Shown piece by piece: positions 56,778-64,000 of a stretch of DNA of 64,000 nucleotides. The stretch lies in contig NC_052516.1 in the NCBI RefSeq assembly GCF_014356525.2, positions 28,440,854 through 28,504,853 on the forward strand, read 5' to 3'. The stretch comes from Nilaparvata lugens (lineage: Eukaryota > Arthropoda > Insecta > Hemiptera > Delphacidae). Every line of letters begins with the position of its first letter. Within the stretch, counting starts at the first letter, position 1. The notes below the pieces were generated by a model, which searched no databases, was not told the origin of the DNA, and was given only the letters and a program-made list of their open reading frames with translations. A program made the translations under genes and the position numbers.

Positions 56778-57440
56778 TCTATAATATTAGAGGAAGAATT
56801 GGCATAAACATGTATGAGATAGGAAATAGACAACTCTGTTGAATATCCATACTTTTTCACTATAAAATTAAACTTGAATTCAAAAAAACACTTTTGGAGT
56901 GAAAATGCACTCATTGGTAGTTGTTGGCCAGACTGTCTGATGATGACCAACAACAGGTCGAAACGATCGTCACTACCAAAGTAAGTGCATTTTCACTCCA
57001 TAAGTGTTTTTTTTAAATTCAAGGAAATGGACGTTTGATTCATCATCACTTATGAACTAATGACTTACATAATTTTACATAAAAATCTTGAATCTACCAA
57101 GGATGGATATAGGCTAATTTTCATCTCTTTATATCCTAATATAAATGATAACACATTTTTTCAATTTGTAATTCAAAGTTTCTGCAACAATAAAAGCCCA
57201 ACCAAACAGAGGTTTCTCCAAGTGAATCCGTGGCGTGATTGGTGGCACGTGCGACTCTTTAATGAAAGGTTGCAGGTTCGAGACTAACTAATTTTTTAAA
57301 GAATTTTCAACTCTGATGAAGATTATCAATGTAATTTTGACAAAAAAATAAAGAAGTATTTTATTAGTTTCCTGGACCTTGGGAGATTGAATTTTACAAC
57401 ACAAAATTTCCCCCAGTGCAAAGATTGGGTTACCCGCTAG
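56778..57440 (+). mobile_element. Helitron-like element interrupted by a hairpin
   Basis: Starts TCTATAATATTAGAGGAAGA, resumes with GGACGTTTGATTCATCATCA after the hairpin, and ends GATTGGGTTACCCGCTAG. The body motif ACCAAGGATGG is shared with the 56550 copy and with 62908-62935. Confidence 0.5.
56869..57027 (+). ncRNA. hammerhead ribozyme-like hairpin
   Basis: CTGATGA (56937-56943), an extra T, stem II GACC/GGTC with a 7-base loop (56945-56959), GAAA (56960-56963), then a minimal palindromic stem III ACGATCGT and C at 56971, the expected cleavage position. The flanks form a very long stem I. GTGAAAATGCACT pairs with AGTGCATTTTCAC, TTGGTA pairs with TACCAA, and outer A/T-rich arms extend the fold to about 56869 and 57027. 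Short stem III and an outer stem I fit the type I hammerheads known in Penelope-like elements and retrozymes. The extra T and a 2-bp inner stem I are weaknesses. Confidence 0.55.
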
Positions 57441-57783
57441 TACAATATATATACAGATACTAATATTGTACTTATGCGGTATTCACATAAAGTAACAATA
57501 TTTCTAAATTGGAATAGTTCTTCTATGGTATAACAGTATAACAGTAATGAAACTGATACAGTATTGAATCATATATAGAAATGTTTTTGTACAACACAAA
57601 ATTTCCCCCAGTGCAAAGATTGGGTTACCCGCTAGTACAATATAAATATATACAGATACTAATAATGTACGGTATTCACATGAAGTAACAATATTTGTAA
57701 ATTGGAATAGTTCTTCTATCGTATCACAGTATAACAGTAATAGCACTGATACAGTATTGAATCATATATAGAAATGTTTTTGT
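57396..57783. repeat. 195-bp tandem duplication
   Basis: Units 57396-57590 and 57591-57783 each contain the Helitron-like CTAG end (TTGGGTTACCCGCTAG) and the following flank up to AAATGTTTTTGTA. They differ by a few bases and a short indel. Confidence 0.9.
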
Positions 57784-60000
57784 AGCATATATGTTACTGT
57801 TTAGGATCATGCGGATGTAGTATATCAACCAGACCGTTATAAAGTTGTGCAGTTATATTGTTGCAACGTTGCAACGCATACCTGCGTAATTTGCAATATG
57901 CAACCTGATTGCAAAATTTTCACTCATGATTCATAGTCTTGATTCATAATCTCAGACCACTCAGGCGGTGATAGAGTTCCCTTCTATTGAATCACTAGGT
58001 GTGGACTCAAGTTGAATTCTAGGCCAATGAATCATTCACCAGTCTGTCCTGTGATCTGAATTCATCCGTATCTACTTTCAGACTCATAAAGTTTCATGGA
58101 ACCATTACACTTTAACCTATCTCAGTATTGATCGATAACATGAAAGTAGTGGTATAGTTGGTTTAACGACCGGTATGGAATCCAACCAGTTCATATTTTG
58201 CGTCCACTGCTAAAATTAACACAGTCAATGCCTTAGTTCACTGTCAAAACCCGTGTACCATATAGATATATACCACAAGTACATATTTATGTATATAGAA
58301 CACACAATTCTCAGTAACCATAACCTCTGAGCCGACTGGTTTGACCAGTGGTCATTTAGGTGTACTAGATAGAGGAGACAGTATAGTGCCCGGATATACG
58401 GGAAACGTATACCTGTATATGTGTGAGAGTTGTTTGAAGGATGAATTTGAAAGTAGAAAGTATAACTATATATTCATATTTGTGTTTAGGTCAAAGGAGA
58501 ATTTCTATGTAAATTCTCATAAACAAAATTTAGAAATGTTCCTGTGAATAAGTTTCAAATATAATAATATTGTATTATGAAAAGTGGGGTACATTTTTTA
58601 CGTAACTACAGTTCATATTTTATATTTTAAATAAAATTCCATGGCATTATTAAGAAATATAACGTTCATCGATGAATACTGTATAATTATTTATAAATTG
58701 TCATGCGGCGCTCACCTCTGGTAACGATAAATTAGCAAGAATTTTTAATTCACAGAGTTTGGAAAAAATTATATTTTCAGATCCACATTTTCAGTTAAAC
58801 ATTCTAAAATTAACAAGTTTAAATACATGAATCCATGGATATATGTTTCAGATATCTTTCAAAAATGTGTGTTATCATGTTTTATTGTTTGAAGTGAAAA
58901 GTAAAATAATTTGACCTATACTGAATGTGCCCCTAAATATGCGCCTAGTTTCTAGTGTGAAGTCATTTTGAAACAGAACAACAGAAGTACGGTAACGTGA
59001 ATATTGATTGAAGAATAAAAGTGATCAAACAAAGCGAAACAATGATCAACAAAGAAACAAGATTTCATCAATTATCCATCATCACATTCAAATTTTCATT
59101 AGTAATATATTGTCCTCTATTCAATGTCCTACATGATGATGATGATGATGATGATGATGACATGTAAAGTATATTTTTATAATTTTTGAAGACTCAATTT
59201 TTATAAACTCTCAATTCGAATCAGTTGTGGGATATCCTTCCAACCACTCTCCGTAGATCGTACTTCTATATATTTGAGACCTCTGTATACCCATGTATTT
59301 GATGTATATATGTTAGCCGGCGGACACGGTCAATAAGCATAAACATGAAAGTACTACTTTTGTTCTCTGTTTATCACTCTGTCCCCTTTACTAAAGTGGA
59401 AGTGGTTGTGGAAGAGGAAAGGAAAGAGATAGGAAAACACATTACTACTGAGTGGAAGAGAGAGGTTGAGAAATTGGTTAAGATGGAGAAAGAGAGTGAA
59501 TATCAGAGACAAACAATTAGCAAGTACTCGTAAAAGTTTGATTCTGGCGTAGATAAACTGATTACTATTATCACGTAGATTACTATTTTATTTCACTACG
59601 GTTCTGGTAAGGGAGTATAATCAGTTGAATACTCATATATAGGGAGAATATTTGCTTCAGGAAGTGAGAAAACTGAGAGAGAGAAAAGGAGGAGAAGTAG
59701 GAGAATGTCAGAAAGAGAAAGACGTATGGCAAGTAAAACGGGGTCAGTATGCAACTTACTGAGAAAGTACGGTATGGAATGCTACGCGTTTCCTTTCTGT
59801 AATTTTATGGTAACTAGGAAGAATACTCCGCAATGTACATGGTGCTAAAATAGGAAGTTGGAACTGAAATAGAAGCTTTTTGAATGGTTCCCTATCTCTA
59901 GTAGAAAGATTGAAAAGTAAACTGTGTTGGAGAGAAATTTGGATAGCTGAATAATAGCGGTTCTGAATACACTTTGAAAGAATTTTGGAGACTGTGCACA
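57784..60000. other. AT-rich DNA; no gene seen
   Basis: Contains a (GAT)n microsatellite at about 59132-59160. Open frames at 58341-58547 and 59345-59533 are short, with no recognised domain and no splice or codon-use support. Confidence 0.5.
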
Positions 60001-60003
60001 TTC

Positions 60004-60187
60004 TTTTTTTTTCATTGCGAATGATGCTCACATGAGCGTTCTGCTTGTGCGTGGGTAATGGGAAGTGCTTAGTTGAATTGATGAGATGAACAACGTCCAT
60101 GCCATCGGCGGGATTCGAACCCACGAACCAGGTGGTGCTAGCAGACCGAAGTTTGTTAAGCTCCTCACCATTAGACCAACCCGGCAG
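60004..60187 (-). mobile_element. tRNA-derived SINE
   Basis: The best-preserved copy of the first SINE family. On the minus strand, A box TGGTCTAATGGTG (60178-60166), B box GGGTTCGAATCC (60122-60111), then GCCGATGGCATGG and a GCACAAGCAGAACGCTCATG segment, ending in an A-run. Confidence 0.85.
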
Positions 60188-60719
60188 GCCAATTAAAATT
60201 TAATATCTTACAAATGGAGCGTATTGGAAAAAATTGTTTAATAAATCTTTCAAATCCAAATCTCTACTTAAAAATTACTAATGGAGGAAACGAATACTAT
60301 TGACTGATCTCTGCTGATGTAACTGAACTTGAATCTTTTTTCAAGGCCCAAAAATGTTAACAGAATAAAAAACTCACCATCACATACCGCCACGTTATAA
60401 CTAGTATTTTGGTTACAGTTACACCATCATTGATTTAACGCACTCGTTCGATATTTCTTGCATCGACCATCGACTGAACACATAATCGATAATCGATGTT
60501 GCAAGCTTATTCTTGTCGATTCGATACGAGGTGAGCGTAGTACATCCTTTATTATTTTGATACGTTATTTTTATCGTCAAATGATGAAGAGGTGGAGCGG
60601 TTCTGAAAACTGTACTAAGACGTTCTCACGAAGAAAAAAAGAAGATGAAGACGAAGAAGAAAACGACGAAGACGACGAAGAAGAAGAAGACAAGTGGTGA
60701 GAGGGAGTTGAAGAGAGAG
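60188..60719. other. non-coding; purine-rich tail
   Basis: 60635-60710 is a GAAGAC/GAAGAA-rich run giving an acidic low-complexity frame. ATCGATAATCGATGT palindromic motifs occur near 60485. No gene supported. Confidence 0.45.
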
Positions 60720-60900
60720 ATAGATTGATTGATTGGGTACTTTATTTTTATGTAGATTACAATATATATTGGCTTACACACTTATTTATTTATTTTATTC
60801 ACAATCACAAATCATAATTAAAATATGATTGGGAGAAGGCAATACAATAGCTTACAATACAGCAAAATTATAGATGGATTTACATATAGACTAAGAAAAT
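60720..60900. repeat. transposon tail with (GATT)n
   Basis: AGATTGATTGATTGGGTACTT followed by ATTTATTTATTTTATTCACA, the same style as 2095-2230, with GGGAGAAGGCAATACAATAG resembling GGGAGAGGAATAATAAGGCA there. Confidence 0.45.
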
Positions 60901-61495
60901 GATTATTGAACTGTATAGTCTATTATATGAAAAAAGCAATTTGTAACAACTATAGATAATATTGTTATGCATCTACATGAATTGGCGGAGCTTTGGACAC
61001 ATTAATGTCCATTCTTCGGAAAGAATATTCAAAATATCCACCCCACTAACTCTCTACCAAAAGAAAGAGAAAGAGACATATTATCGAGAGATAGATTAAG
61101 GGGAATTCAGAAGGTGAGAAAATAAATCGAAATCTATTTAGAGGAAAATTATAATAGAGATCATTATAGAGAAGTAAAACAAATTGATAGAAGGAATAGA
61201 TACACCACATGATATACACAAAAACATAAATACCGAAGAATGTATGTAGAATTCTATGTACCTATGTGGATTGTGAGAGCTGAGAAGAGAATATATAGAA
61301 TTTTATAGGACGAGAATGTTGATATGAATTCTGAAGGCAGAATAAAAACCTGATGGGTTTTGGATGATCTCTCATCCTTCACTAAACGATATTATTTCAC
61401 CCAACACAGGAAGAATTTCCAGAAGAAGCACATTTTTTTGAAATTTAGTAATACTATTATACTATTAGTGCATCGATCTTAAAAGTTAAAAACCG
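60901..61495. other. non-coding; nothing recognised
   Basis: AT-rich, purine-biased; no feature supported. Confidence 0.45.
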
Positions 61496-61499
61496 TACT

Positions 61500-61690
61500 C
61501 AAAAGAAAAAAGCCGGTAAGCATATCCGAGACGACTAATGCGTTACACCCTTCAGTCTGCTAACGCTACCTGGTCGTGGGTTTCAATCCTGCCGATAGAC
61601 ATGGACGTTTGATCATCTCATCAAATCACCCTGTCACTCTTTATTACCCATACACAAAGAAAAGCTTATGTGGCCATCATCCGCGATAAA
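61500..61690 (+). mobile_element. tRNA-derived SINE, decayed
   Basis: Same family as 60004-60187, in plus orientation. B box GGGTTTCAATCC (61578-61589), CCGATAGACATGGACG, and TTACCCATACACAAAGAAAA tail. The A box is degenerate (GACTAATGCG). Confidence 0.7.
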
Positions 61691-62339
61691 AAAGTACATA
61701 ATATGAAAGAAGAGATTAGAGAATAAATTTGTGGAAACCGAAATTTGAGACGAGAAAAGTTCTAACAAATTGGAGTTTCTTCCATCTATGCATAGATGTC
61801 ATATCTATATAATCACAGCATAATAGACACATATTATTATTGGCATAGATTGATTACAGATTACGATGATAAAAAGTCAAGGGTATTACATTCATATCCA
61901 GTGTATCATATTAACACATTTATCGATCTATGATATCTAGAGACCATACCGTAGAAATACATTACAGTAACAACTTGAATCATACACCTCTATAATTATT
62001 TATTTTCCAATATATCTTGAAAGTAATAATTAACCTCAATTCCATACTTCACCAGCATATGTGAGTGCGGTAAACCATATACCACAGCGTGTGGTGGGCT
62101 TCTATATGACCGCATACGTTCATGAATGAACGTTACGTAATTTAGATCTGGCCTATTTGTACGCAATATAGTCAATGAAGGCCTAGCCCATTTCCTAATA
62201 GCATCTCAATCTCCCAACTGGAGCCCTATTGCTTCATTGAACACGTGAGATTCACTGTAAACCGTCAGTAATCCTTATGTATAAGAACAATGCTTCCAAA
62301 TGTAGCCAATTCTGACAGTAAGGAATGAGTCTCAATCGA

Positions 62340-62384
<45 letters not shown>

Positions 62385-62790
62385 AATATGAATTACTGCA
62401 GTAAATATCTAACTATAGATGTATATTACTACAGTACTATGGCACTATATATCTTACTATATATCTACTACATAATACTGCTAACCTCTAGAATCCTATG
62501 GAATAGTATACGGGTACCGTGAGCATTGGGTGTTACCATTAATTTGTTTGGAACAATGGACCTCTTGGTCACCCGCATAGTTAATGGCTCAGTCGTGAGC
62601 TTTCACTCACCTAGTTAACTGTAAGTAACTCACTATAGTTATCGGCTCGAGTACGGTAACTCACAATCGGGAATGTACCTGACCTATTCTTGGTATGTGC
62701 ATTGGTCAACGAACCCATTGTTTTTGAAGGATTGTTGTTTATTTTGTTGTGAGATGTAGTCAGGTGTCTTAATGGGGCAAAAGTGGAGAG
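61691..62790. other. AT-rich DNA with (AT)n microsatellite
   Basis: A TA array at about 62341-62379 and TATATATC/ACTATA motifs to 62475. No gene. Confidence 0.55.
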
Positions 62791-62900
62791 GAAGAAGATG
62801 TGGAGGATGAGGAGGAGGAGTAGAACTGAGTGGAGAGGGAGGAGAAGAAGGAGAAAAAGAAGAAGAAGAAGAGAGAAAAGAAGGAGTAGAAGGATGAGAA
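62790..62900 (+). repeat. purine-rich GAG/AAG tract
   Basis: About 110 bp of G+A, giving an Arg-rich frame. Followed by a Helitron-like body piece (ACCAAGGATGGTTATAGGCC). Confidence 0.7.
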
Positions 62901-63329
62901 AATTCACCAAGGATGGTTATAGGCCTATTTTAAATTCTTCAAGAATACAGAAGGTGAAGTTTTCAGTTTGTCAAGTTTTCAATTAGGCACTTAGTAGGCC
63001 TAATCAATAAAAATCTGGTGTGGTACACTCACACAACTTTCCTTGATCATTAAAATGTAAGCCTCATTCTCTAATTTAGGGGAATAGCGTATTGGCGGCA
63101 ACATATTTAAAGCTACGATCATACTATTGTTTATAATATTGTTTTCAGAGTACATTTCCCTTCCTGTAAATTATTGTGAATTTTTAAAGTCGTCAAAACA
63201 GCTGTTCTATATATGAAATATCTCGATCATGTGTTCTTTTGAATAAACTGCTTCACCTACCTACCTCATACACGAAAAGGAGGTTACAATGTCCATTTCT
63301 CAATGATGGGGTGGACCCCCGTTAGTTCC

Positions 63330-63605
63330 CCTGAAAGGAGACTTATGCCAGTTGATAAAGTTACAGGGTATAATTTTTTAAAAATCGGTCGTCATTTTTG
63401 AGAAAATTTTGATAGAAATTCAACAAAATCCATTTTTCTCAAGAATATTACGGACGGAGATCCTACAATTTTCTCAGAAATGAGACTCATGTCAGTTTAT
63501 AGGGCTTATAAATAGCTATCCATGGTATAAATTTGAAGAAAATCGTTAGAGCCGTTTTCGAGAAAAACGTGAAAAACAAGGATTTTAAGTCATTATCCGC
63601 CATCT
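63330..63605 (-). repeat. partial copy of the hairpin-end repeat
   Basis: Matches 42660-42870 and 9600-9803 (CAACAAAATCCATTTT, GAGACTCATGTCAG, GCCGTTTTCGAGAAAA, AGTCATTATCC). Confidence 0.6.
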
Positions 63606-64000
63606 GAAGTTCGTCTATCTTCTCATCCAGACTCCACTTCTCCAATGAATAGGGAGAGGAAGAATAGAAGAGGTGATTATAAAAACAGGTAGAAGAGGAC
63701 AAGCAATACAAGCGGGATGCGGATACGAGGCCAAAATCAAAGACGGATAAAAAGGAATGAAGAGGAGAGAAGACTAAGAAGAAGTTAAAAATAAGAGGAT
63801 AATGAGTAGTTACAAACCCTAAGTTGAGAAGAATGGAATAGGAGAATCAAAAAGGAGGCAATAAAGAGGATGTGGCTTAGAGGAAGGTCGTAATAAACTT
63901 ATGGATTTCATCATTAAAATATCACACACAATTTTGAAAGACAACGAGAAAAAAAAGAAAAACAAACAATAACAGCACAATTTTGACTTCAGGAAATGTT
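63606..64000. other. purine-rich DNA; nothing recognised
   Basis: GAAGAGGA-type composition without a defined repeat or gene. 63608-63632 is the inverse of 54010-54035. Confidence 0.4.

Noticed and set aside
60458..60700. Acidic C-terminal frame (Glu/Asp run)
   Set aside because: Purine-rich simple sequence; no upstream exon or domain support.

Overview
The window is insect nuclear DNA. It is AT-rich and intron-rich, with short exons separated by kilobases of non-coding DNA full of miniature transposons, tRNA-derived SINEs and simple repeats. The repeat style, including the short 'GTGCCGGTTGCACAAAAG' palindromic element, and the single gene suggest a sap-feeding hemipteran, possibly a planthopper. 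That identification is an inference.

Only one protein-coding gene can be supported. It is an ABCG half-transporter of the ABCG8 type on the minus strand. Eleven coding exons join in a fully consistent reading phase: 42526-42393, 41491-41360, 39415-39154, 37808-37555, 26865-26613, 24992-24890, 24149-23917, 22420-22204, 20718-20527, 19197-19014 and 17125-16985. They encode about 701 residues: a 345-residue low-complexity N-terminal region, a nucleotide-binding domain with every catalytic motif degenerate, and the first transmembrane helix. The exons for the rest of the membrane domain are not in the window.

The layout is scrambled. Positions 1668-14279 (copy A) and 34703-48544 (copy B) are near-identical, and both carry the first four coding exons. 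Copy B is upstream of the rest of the gene, as it should be. Copy A lies downstream of the last visible exon, next to a 100-N gap at 14280-14379. A second repeated block pairs 27857-29607 (L1) with 32945-34702 (L2). The copies differ by what look like allelic differences: insertions of a SINE, of a miniature element and of a roughly 4-kb LTR-like element, plus microsatellite length. The simplest reading is two haplotypes placed in series by the assembly.

Region by region: 1-1663 is the 3' part of the 4-kb element, including a 57-bp minisatellite. 1668-14279 is copy A. 14380-17000 is intronic DNA with a fold-back element and a truncated RTE-like retrotransposon. 17000-26900 holds the core transporter exons, with an intronic 112-bp minisatellite and several MITEs. 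27000-34702 holds L1, the 5' part of the 4-kb element, and L2. 34703-48544 is copy B. 48545-64000 lies upstream of the gene and contains only repeats: Helitron-like pieces, SINEs, tandem arrays and pyrimidine-rich tracts. Among these is a hairpin at 56869-57027 carrying a near-complete hammerhead ribozyme core. A second, similar motif lies on the minus strand at 13797-13832 and again in copy B. No rRNA, functional tRNA, CRISPR, or complete transposase or reverse transcriptase gene was found.
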